Positions 26,996 to 34,678 of a stretch of DNA of 47,847 nucleotides are shown piece after piece. How positions within the stretch are numbered: the stretch's first letter is position 1; each line of letters starts with the position of its first letter. The translations under genes and the position numbers were made by a program. Under the pieces are notes generated by a model that was not told the DNA's origin, searched no databases, and was given only the letters and a program-made list of their open reading frames with translations. Source of the DNA: Bacteroidota bacterium (GTDB taxonomy: Bacteria; Bacteroidota; Bacteroidia; Chitinophagales; Chitinophagaceae); contig JABDAN010000017.1 in assembly GCA_013289175.1 (NCBI GenBank), positions 1 to 47,847 on the forward strand, written 5' to 3'.

Positions 26996-27021
26996 GCCAC
27001 CGCAGGGTGGCTGTTTTTTTT
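26996..27021 (+). terminator. Plus-strand rho-independent terminator without an assigned gene
   Basis: GCCACC-GCAG-GGTGGC is a perfect 6-bp GC stem followed by TG and eight T on the plus strand only. Both flanking genes are on the minus strand, so this should stop a plus-strand transcript from the gap. The T-run overlaps the last codons of the minus-strand papain-like gene. Confidence 0.75.
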
Positions 27022-28615
27022 ATTTATTTACTTCTACTATACAGGCGACCAACTGATTTCCGCCTGCTTCGCTACTAAAGTGAATATTCCCTTTTGATGA
27101 AAGATCAGCCTGAATAAACTGGGATGAGGAACCCAAGGCTGCGCGAAGTCTATCGGCATAGTCTGAGGTCTTATTCTGACTCATCTGGGCATTCACTTTA
27201 CTCCAGTTCAGGCTATCCTTAGTCACTACCACTGCCATGATATCTTTTGTTCCAATGCTATCGGGTTCCATGCTCTTATCTTTTGGAAATAACCGGTAGC
27301 CAGCAATGCCACAAAATGGAGAATATTTGGTCTTGGTTGGATCGTCGGTGCGGGGATAAGGGAATAGCGTGTAGCTGCTGCCGTCCGTTTCTTTTCCGAA
27401 CACATAAATATAACACTCAGACTCATTTCGAATCTCCATTTTAAACCGCGTACCGGGCTTCAGGGCTTCGGTCGTTTCAAAAACATTTTCCGCATGTTTT
27501 TTGAGCGGTATATAGTTTCCGGCAACAACTTTATTGCCATTCAGGGTTACTTGTACCAACCCTACTTCACATTCAAATGGTTTGTTGGCCGCCGCACCCA
27601 CAGCTGGCATTGCCTCCAGTCCGTAAGCTTCCCGGACAAAATATTTGAAATGTTTATACCTGACCCAGGCAAAGCCGTTGTTACCCCACTGCGGTCCCCA
27701 GCTGTTCATGATCAGAAAGGCTCCGCCATATTTGGTGTCATCATAACCCACTACACACTGTGCGTGGCCTCCGAACCCCATCATGGATTCATCATCAGGT
27801 GTCGGATTCCAGACATCCTGTCCCATCATGGGCTGCATATAGGATCCGCCCACCATCATTCCTATCACCACAGGTGCTCCTTGGGAAAGATTTTCTTTGA
27901 TTGCCCTTAAATCAATTTTGTCTGTGCTGCTTCCCACCGTCAAGCGGTTGGAACCCCGCATCCGGAATTGCCTTGCCTGATCCAATAGTTGCTGATCGGG
28001 TTGTCTGGAACAATCCTGGTCGGAATAAGGAAAGGCCTCATAGGGCACCGACCCCCGTTGACTCATAAAATCCATTGCGCGGTTGATATAGGATCCATCA
28101 CAGCCATCCAGACCGATCTGGTTGTACAAAAATGAGGGGCTAAATTTCAAGGAATTGGGATCCGATCCGGTGCGAACAGATTCCAGAATGGTTCTGGCGC
28201 CATAGGCGCTGCTCCAGGCAACACAACTTCCCTGCTTTCCCTGGTCGCCAACAGTCGGCGCAAACTTTTGAAGATTGGCTGATTCGGGAAGTGGATTTTT
28301 ACTGTCATCATCGGCGAGGGATTCATACACTTTTGACTTATCAAATTGACGGGGATCTAAGATGCCGCCCGTCGCGAGTTGTTGTACCTGCTGCACAATG
28401 CCAGCACCGTTGCATCCCCCGCCGCGCCCGAGTAAAAAATATCCCCCGATTCCCAACGCCAGAATCAACAGCAGACTTTTAGGGCCGCGAATAAGAGACA
28501 ACACCAGTGGCAACAAACCAAATAGTCCGCCACCGCCGCCGCCTCTGCCACCGCCATCAAACCCCCCTCCACTGTCATCCGGCTGAACCGGATCATCTGT
28601 CATTCGTATGGGCAT
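27020..28615 (-). CDS. Membrane-anchored C1 (papain-like) peptidase with DUF4384-like C-terminus
   Basis: A 531-residue protein of three parts. The N-terminus (1-30) is very Gly-rich and precedes a hydrophobic region (31-63) that probably anchors it; this resembles the N-terminus of the YpfJ neutral zinc protease family. Next comes a papain-type domain (about 118-335) with Gln125 (oxyanion), Cys131 in QGSCVAW, His284 in GGHAQCVVGY and Asn304 in MNSWGPQWG, so the catalytic set is complete. The last 190 residues look like a DUF4384-type beta domain (ECYIYVFGKETDGSSYTLFPY). It probably cuts peptides outside the cytoplasm. Start choice is supported by the Gly-rich anchor; the lysA gene lies 47 bases upstream on the same strand. 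Confidence 0.88.
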   Translation of the reverse strand: MPIRMTDDPVQPDDSGGGFDGGGRGGGGGGLFGLLPLVLSLIRGPKSLLLILALGIGGYFLLGRGGGCNGAGIVQQVQQLATGGILDPRQFDKSKVYESLADDDSKNPLPESANLQKFAPTVGDQGKQGSCVAWSSAYGARTILESVRTGSDPNSLKFSPSFLYNQIGLDGCDGSYINRAMDFMSQRGSVPYEAFPYSDQDCSRQPDQQLLDQARQFRMRGSNRLTVGSSTDKIDLRAIKENLSQGAPVVIGMMVGGSYMQPMMGQDVWNPTPDDESMMGFGGHAQCVVGYDDTKYGGAFLIMNSWGPQWGNNGFAWVRYKHFKYFVREAYGLEAMPAVGAAANKPFECEVGLVQVTLNGNKVVAGNYIPLKKHAENVFETTEALKPGTRFKMEIRNESECYIYVFGKETDGSSYTLFPYPRTDDPTKTKYSPFCGIAGYRLFPKDKSMEPDSIGTKDIMAVVVTKDSLNWSKVNAQMSQNKTSDYADRLRAALGSSSQFIQADLSSKGNIHFSSEAGGNQLVACIVEVNK

Positions 28616-28662
28616 AAAAAGAAATTACCTGAATATAACAAATGAACAGAAAATGAAAAAAT

Positions 28663-29874
28663 CTAAATCACTTCCTGCTGATTGCGTAGCAGATCTTCAA
28701 ACTGATCACGACGGCGGATTAAATGCGGTTTTCCATTCAACACCATGACCTCGGCCGGCTTAAATCGGGAATTAAAATTGGAGGACATTTCGAAACCGTA
28801 TGCACCTGCATTTCGAAATACAAGCAAATCACCTTCCCGCACCTCACGCAGGGGGCGGTCCCAGGCAAATGTATCTGTCTCGCAGATATTTCCGACAACC
28901 GAGTAATTCTTCACCACACCTTCGGGGTTGCTGATATTTTCAATATGATGATAGGCATCATAAAACATCGGGCGTATCAAGTGATTGAATCCGCTGTTTA
29001 CACTTACAAACTCTGCTGCACTGGTTTTTTTCAACACATTTACTTTAGTTATAAAACTCCCAGCAGCGCTCACCAGAAATTTTCCCGGTTCAAACCAAAC
29101 CTGTAGGGGCCGACCGTTTTTATAGGGATGATTTGCAAAAGCATCACCCACTTTTTTTGCTAAAAGCGGAATATCTGTTTCTTCTTCCCCTTCCCGGCTG
29201 GCAACTTTAAATCCTCCACCCAGGTCTATAAATTCAAGGTCTTCGAAGTGCGGTGCGATATCAAACAATACTTCAATCCCTTTTAGGAATACATCCACAT
29301 CTTTTATCTCGCTGCCGGTATGTATATGCAGATCGCTGATCCGCATTTGATATTTATTTACCGTCGAAAGTATTTCATGGATCTGGTCGACGGGAATGCC
29401 GAACTTGCTTTTGTCATGGCCGGTAGAAATTTTCATATTTCCACCTGCCAGAATATTCGGTCTCAGTCGTATCCCCACAGGGTATGTTGAGCCGAAATGC
29501 TGACCAAATTTTTCCAGATTGGACAGGCTGTCTATGTTGATATAAACCTTGAGTTCTTTGGCTTCCTTGATTTCATCAAAATCGATCCCATTTGAAGTAT
29601 AAAGAATCCGGGAAGAAGGAAATCCGGCGTGCAGGGCGAGTTTTACCTCATTGATCGAACTACAATCTACATTAGCGCCCAGGTTGCGGATATAGCGAAG
29701 CACGTTGAGATTGGTAAGTGCTTTACAGGCATAAAAAAAAATGGTATTGGAACCGCTGAAAGCATGCAGCAGTCTTTCATATTGTTCCTTAATTTTTTCC
29801 GCATGGTATACATAGAGCGGAGTTCCATATTCTTCAGCAATGGAAATGAGTTCAGCGTGGTTGAGAGGTTTCAT
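28663..29874 (-). CDS. lysA: Diaminopimelate decarboxylase
   Basis: A 403-residue fold-type III PLP enzyme that makes L-lysine from meso-diaminopimelate, the last step of lysine synthesis. The PLP lysine is Lys51 in FYACKALTN; HTGSEI and GGGFKV bind the cofactor phosphate, and GNICETDTF contains the active-site cysteine and the acidic residue of the partner subunit. The length matches the family. It begins a possible minus-strand run with the papain-like gene 47 bases downstream. A TATATTCG sequence eight bases ahead of the ATG (29883-29890 on the other strand) resembles a -7 box. Confidence 0.97.
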   Translation of the reverse strand: MKPLNHAELISIAEEYGTPLYVYHAEKIKEQYERLLHAFSGSNTIFFYACKALTNLNVLRYIRNLGANVDCSSINEVKLALHAGFPSSRILYTSNGIDFDEIKEAKELKVYINIDSLSNLEKFGQHFGSTYPVGIRLRPNILAGGNMKISTGHDKSKFGIPVDQIHEILSTVNKYQMRISDLHIHTGSEIKDVDVFLKGIEVLFDIAPHFEDLEFIDLGGGFKVASREGEEETDIPLLAKKVGDAFANHPYKNGRPLQVWFEPGKFLVSAAGSFITKVNVLKKTSAAEFVSVNSGFNHLIRPMFYDAYHHIENISNPEGVVKNYSVVGNICETDTFAWDRPLREVREGDLLVFRNAGAYGFEMSSNFNSRFKPAEVMVLNGKPHLIRRRDQFEDLLRNQQEVI

Positions 29875-29974
29875 TATACACGCGAATATAATTCGGGAAT
29901 TTGAGAATTCAGGAATTTGAGACCTTACACGCCTGATGGCCTAATCCCGAATGCTGAAGGCAGTAAAAAACGAG

Positions 29975-30664
29975 TTAAACATTGTCTTCGACTTCCCCTT
30001 CATTTGGATTGGAAGGATTGTTTTCGAGTAATTCACCTTCTTCACTTACCACCAATGCCTGTGTAATTTCGGGCGGAAGAGGGGTATAATTGATCAGGGA
30101 AGGTTCTTCCAGATTTTCTCCCAGAACTTCTCTTAATCTGGGCAGATCTGCGGTTTGGTTGATTCCAAAATAATCCATGAACGATTTAGAAGTGGAATAA
30201 ATCAATGGTTTGCCCGGCATATCCTCATTCCGGCCCATGATGATGATGAGTTCTTTTTCCAGCAGTTTCTGGATAGAATAATCGCTGTTCACGCCGCGAA
30301 TGGATTCAATTTCCCCTTTGGTAATGGGTTGTTTGTAGGCGACGATGGCGAGGGTTTCCAATGCAGCCGTTGACAATCGTTTCAGGAATTTCTCGCCGTT
30401 CAGCTGGGCAATCGTTTTGTGATAGGCTTTTTTAGAAAGAAACTGCCATCCCCCACCACTCTCCCGCACTTCGAATGGATAAAACTCGCCTTGATATTTT
30501 GCAACGATTCCATCGATACCAGTCTGAATCTGGTCCAGGGTAAGTTTATCATCCATAAAACCAAATGCATTGTTCAGCAATTCGGTCATTTCCATAGCGG
30601 TTAAAGGCTTGTCGCTGGCGAAAATCAAAGCCTCGATGTGCGGAATCAAATCAGAAATCTCCAT
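29975..30664 (-). CDS. scpB: Segregation and condensation protein B
   Basis: A 229-residue ScpB: two tandem winged helices (about 5-85 and 95-170) with the family motif LSTAALETLAIVAYKQPITKGEIE-like stretch around 95-118 and RGVNSDYSIQKLLEKELI after it. As a dimer it binds ScpA and the SMC ATPase to form the condensin that compacts and segregates the chromosome. The C-terminal 40 residues are acidic and Asn/Glu-rich and probably flexible. No scpA is in the window. It lies 126 bases downstream of atpG and 100 bases upstream of lysA, all on one strand. Confidence 0.96.
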   Translation of the reverse strand: MEISDLIPHIEALIFASDKPLTAMEMTELLNNAFGFMDDKLTLDQIQTGIDGIVAKYQGEFYPFEVRESGGGWQFLSKKAYHKTIAQLNGEKFLKRLSTAALETLAIVAYKQPITKGEIESIRGVNSDYSIQKLLEKELIIIMGRNEDMPGKPLIYSTSKSFMDYFGINQTADLPRLREVLGENLEEPSLINYTPLPPEITQALVVSEEGELLENNPSNPNEGEVEDNV

Positions 30665-30790
30665 CTTATCATTTAGAATTCCAGGAATATAGTGCAGGAA
30701 TCTGTTGTCGCAAATTAGATATTCCCAGAGTAATTTTTTCTGAACCCGGAAGGGTTATACCCACATTTAACTAACATTCCTCCTCTCCAA

Positions 30791-31672
30791 TTAACCCTGC
30801 AGAGCGGCTGCGCCTGAAACGATTTCTGTCAATTCAGTCGTGATGGCTGCCTGACGCGCCCGGTTATAGGAGATACGAAGGCTTTTTAAGATCTCATTGG
30901 CGTTTTCCGTGGCTTTGTCCATGGCCGTCATACGGGCACCATGTTCGGAGGCATTGGCATCCAGCACTGCTTTAAACAATTGAGTATTGAGAATTTTCGG
31001 CATGAGCTCCATCAAAATTACCTCCTTGGAGGGTTCAAATATAAAATCGCTGGAAACAGCACCGACTGGTTTGCTCTTTTTGGGAATTGGAAGGAAGGGT
31101 TCTACTACAAAAATCTGAGAAGCAGCGTTTTTGAATTCGCTGTATACAATATCGACTGCATCAAACTCGTGGTTTTCAAAGGCTTTTACAGCGGCCTGGG
31201 CACATTGCTGCACGGATTCAAAATTCAAGTGCTGAAATATATCCCGGAATTCGCCGTTTACCTTGAAGTTGTTCTTAAGGAAATGCTCATAACCTTTTTT
31301 ACCAATACTCCAGATTATGCTATTGCCCTTGGCCGTTTGTGCAGGATATTTTTCCCGCATGGTGGCCTTTGCGAGTTTAATCAGGTTGGAATTGTAGGCG
31401 CCGCAGGAAGAACGGTCACTTGTGATCAGGATCAGCAAAACCTTCTCGACCGGCCTGGTCGTGGATAAGGAAGAACTAATATCCCCTTCGGCATTGCTGA
31501 CAATATTGCTGAGGACCTGCTGAAGTTTCTTGGAATAAGGCCTCATTTGCTGGATGGCTTCCTGAGCTTTACGCAGTTTGGTGGCACTGATCATCTTCAT
31601 TGCCTTGGTAATTTGCTGTGTGCTCTGGATGGATTTGATCCGGTTACGAACTTCCTTCAGTTGTCCTGCCAT
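30791..31672 (-). CDS. atpG: ATP synthase F1 subunit gamma
   Basis: A 293-residue gamma subunit, the central rotor shaft of F1 ATP synthase. The N-terminal helix MAGQLKEVRNRIKSIQSTQQ followed by ITKAMKMISATKL, and the C-terminal helix with GARMTAMDKATENANEI, are the invariant coiled-coil halves; ITSDRSSCGAYN is the conserved Rossmann-like strand turn. The gene stands alone: neither atpA nor atpD is adjacent, and the neighbours are surE (divergent) and scpB. Its expression must therefore be matched in trans to the rest of the complex. Confidence 0.97.
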   Translation of the reverse strand: MAGQLKEVRNRIKSIQSTQQITKAMKMISATKLRKAQEAIQQMRPYSKKLQQVLSNIVSNAEGDISSSLSTTRPVEKVLLILITSDRSSCGAYNSNLIKLAKATMREKYPAQTAKGNSIIWSIGKKGYEHFLKNNFKVNGEFRDIFQHLNFESVQQCAQAAVKAFENHEFDAVDIVYSEFKNAASQIFVVEPFLPIPKKSKPVGAVSSDFIFEPSKEVILMELMPKILNTQLFKAVLDANASEHGARMTAMDKATENANEILKSLRISYNRARQAAITTELTEIVSGAAALQG

Positions 31673-31784
31673 ATGGGTATTTTAGCCGGTTGCAAAGGTA
31701 TAGCAACCACCCCGAAAAGCAAGACCGAATTCTTTAAAAACAAAGCGAAAAATACTGTTTTACCCACCGGCATTAAAAAAATTG

Positions 31785-31792
31785 TAATTTCG
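31785..31792 (+). promoter_or_regulatory. Candidate -7 box of surE
   Basis: TAATTTCG, seven of eight matches to TAnnTTTG, lies 16 bases ahead of the surE ATG in the 136-bp gap between divergent atpG and surE. A clear -33 TTTG was not found. Confidence 0.4.
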
Positions 31793-31808
31793 CAACCCCT
31801 TTATAACT

Positions 31809-32594
31809 ATGTCTAAATCAAAGAAGAGCAAACTACCCGTCATCCTGATTACCAACGACGATGGGATTATGGCGCCTGGTATACGAAGCCTTGTGGAAGC
31901 AGTAAAAGACCTGGGGAAAGTCGTGGTCGTAGCCCCTGACAAGCCCCAATCGGGTATGGGTCATGCCATTACGATCGGTCACCCACTTCGATTGCAGCCG
32001 GTCGCCATTTTTGAAGGCGTGGAAGCCTGGCAATGTTCTGGAACGCCGGTGGACTGCGTTAAGCTGGCAGTGGACAAAGTGCTTCATCGCAAACCCGATA
32101 TCTGTCTGAGTGGGATAAACCACGGAGCCAATCATTCGATTAACGTAATCTATTCGGGCACCATGTCGGCGGCTGTTGAAGCAGCCATTGAGAGCATCCC
32201 TTCTGCCGGTTTCTCGCTATTGGATCATAGTGTAGAGGCGGATTTCACAGGCGCCCGTCAATATGCCCGTCTGGTGGTTCAGCAGATGTTGAAAACAAAA
32301 CTGGATAAACATACGGTGTTGAATGTAAATATTCCGGCTGTAGACGCTGAACTCATCAAAGGTGTAAAAATCTGTAAACAGGCATATGCCAAATATGAAG
32401 AAGACTTTATCCAAAGAAGTGATCCAAACGGCAAAAAATATTTTTGGCTGACCGGTGAGTTTGTAAATTTCGACAAAGGAAGGGATTCTGATGTCTGGGC
32501 CTTGGAACACAATTATGTGAGTGTGGTTCCTGTACAATTTGACCTGACCAATTACGTTTTGAAATCCAAACTTGAAAAAACCTGGAAATTTTGA
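31809..32594 (+). CDS. surE: 5'/3'-nucleotidase SurE
   Basis: A 261-residue metal-dependent phosphatase that dephosphorylates 5'- and 3'-nucleoside monophosphates, usually with a role in stationary phase. The metal site shows as ITNDDGIMAPGI (Asp17, Asp18), PQSGMGHA (Ser) and SGINHGANHSINVIYSGTMSA-like residues (Asn of the second part). It heads a short operon: its stop overlaps the TTG start of the small membrane protein by four bases (TTGA), and lpxB follows. Confidence 0.97.
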   Translation: MSKSKKSKLPVILITNDDGIMAPGIRSLVEAVKDLGKVVVVAPDKPQSGMGHAITIGHPLRLQPVAIFEGVEAWQCSGTPVDCVKLAVDKVLHRKPDICLSGINHGANHSINVIYSGTMSAAVEAAIESIPSAGFSLLDHSVEADFTGARQYARLVVQQMLKTKLDKHTVLNVNIPAVDAELIKGVKICKQAYAKYEEDFIQRSDPNGKKYFWLTGEFVNFDKGRDSDVWALEHNYVSVVPVQFDLTNYVLKSKLEKTWKF

Positions 32595-32890
32595 TACTGA
32601 AAAAAGACCATTTGAAATTTGGCATCCTGCTGGGTATCCTGGGTCCGATGCTGGCCATGCTTATTTATTATTTCACCGTTTTTAGCCGTACCATCAGTCT
32701 TCGAGAATATTTTTATGTGCTGATCCACAATAAACAACTTCTGACGGCCATCAGCAGCCTTTCTCTGTTGGCCAACGCCATTCTTTTTACTATTTATATT
32801 AACACCCACCGTGATAAAACCGCCAAAGGTATTTTTGTAGCCACCCTGATCTATGGCATACTCGTACTTACCTATAAATTGATTTCTTAG
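32591..32890 (+). CDS. Small membrane protein between surE and lpxB
   Basis: A 99-residue protein with three predicted transmembrane helices (about 9-28, 51-69 and 78-97) and a short cytoplasmic loop with basic residues. The start is TTG, chosen because it gives a four-base overlap with the surE stop and because the first ATG (near codon 20) would cut the first helix. I do not recognise a named family; proteins of this size are often found between surE and lpxB in Chitinophagaceae. A role near the membrane in lipid A or nucleotide metabolism is possible but unproven. Confidence 0.75.
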   Translation: MILKKDHLKFGILLGILGPMLAMLIYYFTVFSRTISLREYFYVLIHNKQLLTAISSLSLLANAILFTIYINTHRDKTAKGIFVATLIYGILVLTYKLIS

Positions 32891-32974
32891 GCCTGAAAAG
32901 CTTCCTGGTCAGCCAATTTGGATTCCTTGTCTTCCATACCCTGGTTTGCCAAGAACCATGCGGTCATCGTTTTA

Positions 32975-32982
32975 TATCTTTG
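32975..32982 (+). promoter_or_regulatory. Candidate -7 box just before lpxB
   Basis: TATCTTTG is a perfect match to the Bacteroidota -7 consensus TAnnTTTG and lies only six bases before the lpxB ATG. With a start 5-7 bases downstream the mRNA would be leaderless or nearly so. The nearest TTTG (32945-32948) is about 26 bases upstream, longer than usual. Confidence 0.4.
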
Positions 32983-32988
32983 TTTCAC

Positions 32989-34182
32989 ATGAAATACTAT
33001 ATCATCGCCGGTGAAGCATCGGGGGACCTGCATGGAAGCAATCTGATCAGGGAAATCAAAAAATTGGATCCTTCGGCTCAGTTGCGCGGATGGGGTGGAG
33101 ATTTGATGCGGGAAGCAGGCGCCGAAATAGTGAAAGATTACCGTGAGCTGGCATTTATGGGTTTCACGGAGGTGGTTCGCAACCTGCCTACCATTTTGAA
33201 GAATATAAAATTCTGTAAAACCGATATTCAGGTATTCAATCCGGATGCCGTTATTTTTATCGACTATCCGGGCTTCAACCTGCGCATCGCCGACTGGGCT
33301 CGCAATGCCGGATTTAAAACCATTTATTATATTTCTCCTCAGGTATGGGCCTGGAAAGAGAGCCGGGTGAAAAGCATCCGAGAAAACATTGATAAAATGC
33401 TCGTCATTCTTCCGTTTGAAAAGGCATTTTTTGAAAAATGGCATTACGAAACGGAATATGTGGGTCATCCGTTGGTGGAAGTAATCGAACGTTTTCGTCA
33501 GTCTCCGGAGTCACAAAGACCACCTGATATATTTTTGACCGGCATCCAAAAATCGGTGCCACCTGTACAACCGCTAGTTGCACTTCTGCCCGGCAGCCGT
33601 AAGCAGGAGATATTAAAAAAACTTCCAGTCATGTTGGAAGCAAGTCGGTCTTTCCCGGATTTCCAGTTCGTGGTTGCCGAGGCACCTGGACAAGAAGCTT
33701 CCTTTTATGATGAAATCCTAAAACCCTTTCCCCTGGCTGGACGGGTTAGAAATCAAACGTATTCCCTTTTGTCCCATGCACGGGCAGCCTGCGTGACCTC
33801 GGGTACGGCGACCCTGGAAACTGCTCTTTTCGGTGTTCCAGAAGTGATTTGTTACAAAGGCAGCCGGATATCTTATCAGATTGCCAAACGACTCATCAAA
33901 GTAAAATATATTTCCCTCGTTAACCTGATCATGGATAAGCCCGTTGTGAAAGAATTGATTCAAGATGAGATGAACGTGAAAAATATCGTGGAAGAACTAA
34001 AGAAGTTGATATCAGACCAAGCCACGAGAATCCGTCTGCAAAAGGATTACGCAGACCTACGATCCCTGCTATCGCAGGGTGGCAACGCCTCGAAAAAGGC
34101 TGCAACCCTGATCGTGAAGTTTTTATCAGACAACCCCGCACCGACCGTTGAACAGCCAGGAAGCCCATCATTTAACCTCTAA
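32989..34182 (+). CDS. lpxB: Lipid-A-disaccharide synthase
   Basis: A 397-residue GT-B glycosyltransferase that joins UDP-2,3-diacylglucosamine and lipid X to make the tetraacyl disaccharide of lipid A at the inner membrane. Marks include IIAGEASGDLHGSNLI (6-21), DYPGFNLRIA, SPQVWAWKESRVKSI, LPGSRKQEI, and SGTATLETALFGVPEVICYK. I start at the ATG at 32989; a TTG three codons earlier is in frame but would add an unusual FH. Gene order surE, membrane protein, lpxB. Confidence 0.96.
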   Translation: MKYYIIAGEASGDLHGSNLIREIKKLDPSAQLRGWGGDLMREAGAEIVKDYRELAFMGFTEVVRNLPTILKNIKFCKTDIQVFNPDAVIFIDYPGFNLRIADWARNAGFKTIYYISPQVWAWKESRVKSIRENIDKMLVILPFEKAFFEKWHYETEYVGHPLVEVIERFRQSPESQRPPDIFLTGIQKSVPPVQPLVALLPGSRKQEILKKLPVMLEASRSFPDFQFVVAEAPGQEASFYDEILKPFPLAGRVRNQTYSLLSHARAACVTSGTATLETALFGVPEVICYKGSRISYQIAKRLIKVKYISLVNLIMDKPVVKELIQDEMNVKNIVEELKKLISDQATRIRLQKDYADLRSLLSQGGNASKKAATLIVKFLSDNPAPTVEQPGSPSFNL

Positions 34183-34230
34183 CCCTTTCACTTGGGTTTT
34201 AAACAATGCAAAACTGCTGAGCAAGTTGAT

Positions 34231-34404
34231 TTAGGGATGTTTTTTAAAGATCAGGCGAAAAAGGATGATCAGGATGCCTATCAAGAACATGAAAATGGAA
34301 ATCCGGTTGATCCGGTTCATGTATTTTATCCAGGAGCTGGTCGGTTCGTTCGGATCTCTCTTGACGATATAAAGATATTCTCCAATTTTGCGCAGTATTC
34401 CCAT
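34231..34404 (-). CDS. 57-aa small membrane protein, DUF6728-like
   Basis: An ATG-to-TAA frame of 57 codons that is easily missed. It begins MGILRKIGEYLYIVKRDPNE, has a basic amphipathic N-terminal half and one transmembrane helix (about 36-53, SIFMFLIGILIILFRLIF), and ends in KKHP. The pattern, a short basic start, R(K/R)DPN, a W-x-KYM segment, then INRISIFMFLIG, resembles small single-helix Bacteroidota proteins of the DUF6728 type. The N-terminus should stay in the cytoplasm. It lies convergent to lpxB with 48 bases between stops. The function is unknown. Confidence 0.7.
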   Translation of the reverse strand: MGILRKIGEYLYIVKRDPNEPTSSWIKYMNRINRISIFMFLIGILIILFRLIFKKHP

Positions 34405-34455
34405 GGCGCAGACAAAGATAATTAAGAACTCCGTCGTGTATTTGTTCAGAATGGA

Positions 34456-34463
34456 TATATTTG
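34456..34463 (+). promoter_or_regulatory. Candidate -7 box of the tRNA-Ala gene
   Basis: TATATTTG is a perfect match to TAnnTTTG, 65 bases ahead of the tRNA. No -33 TTTG at the usual distance is seen. Confidence 0.5.
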
Positions 34464-34528
34464 CAGCTCTTTAATTGTCTGCAATTAAAAAAGCCGGGCC
34501 AAGCCTAGCACATGGGCATCCGGACGAT

Positions 34529-34604
34529 GGGGGATTAGCTCATCTGGTAGAGCGCTAGCATGGCATGTTAGAGGTGACCGGTTCGATCCCGGTATCCTCC
34601 ACCA
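34529..34604 (+). tRNA. tRNA-Ala (GGC)
   Basis: A 76-base cloverleaf. The acceptor stem pairs GGGGGAT with ATCCTCC (one G-U), the D-arm is GCTC...GAGC, the anticodon stem CTAGC/GTTAG encloses the loop ATGGCAT with anticodon GGC, and the T-arm contains GGTTCGATCCC. The 3' CCA is encoded. It is followed by its own terminator. Confidence 0.97.
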
Positions 34605-34610
34605 CAAAAA

Positions 34611-34640
34611 AAAGTCCCGTTTATAACGGGACTTTTTTTT
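34611..34640. terminator. Terminator after tRNA-Ala, bidirectional
   Basis: AGTCCCGTT-TAT-AACGGGACT is a perfect 9-bp stem with eight T after it and eight A before it, so it ends the tRNA transcript and can also stop the convergent SMP-30 operon. Confidence 0.93.
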
Positions 34641-34678
34641 CAACCGCAACCAAGCCCATATCAGCCCACCGAAAGGAT

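Larger units (their letters stand above)
26222..27019. other. 798-bp gap without an assignable gene
   Basis: Lying between two minus-strand peptidase genes, this gap contains the M1 promoter region, a GC-rich hairpin at 26441-26465, a promoter-like CATCTTTG at 26641-26648 on the plus strand, a 45-bp tandem repeat at 26711-26800, and a plus-strand terminator at 26996-27020. One plus-strand frame across the repeat is open for about 53 codons but has no start codon. It may hold a short plus-strand transcript or a decayed gene. Confidence 0.5.

Noticed and set aside
34192-34425. Plus-strand 77-codon ORF after lpxB
   Set aside because: It is the antisense shadow of the 57-aa membrane protein, which has the better composition and a real membrane helix.
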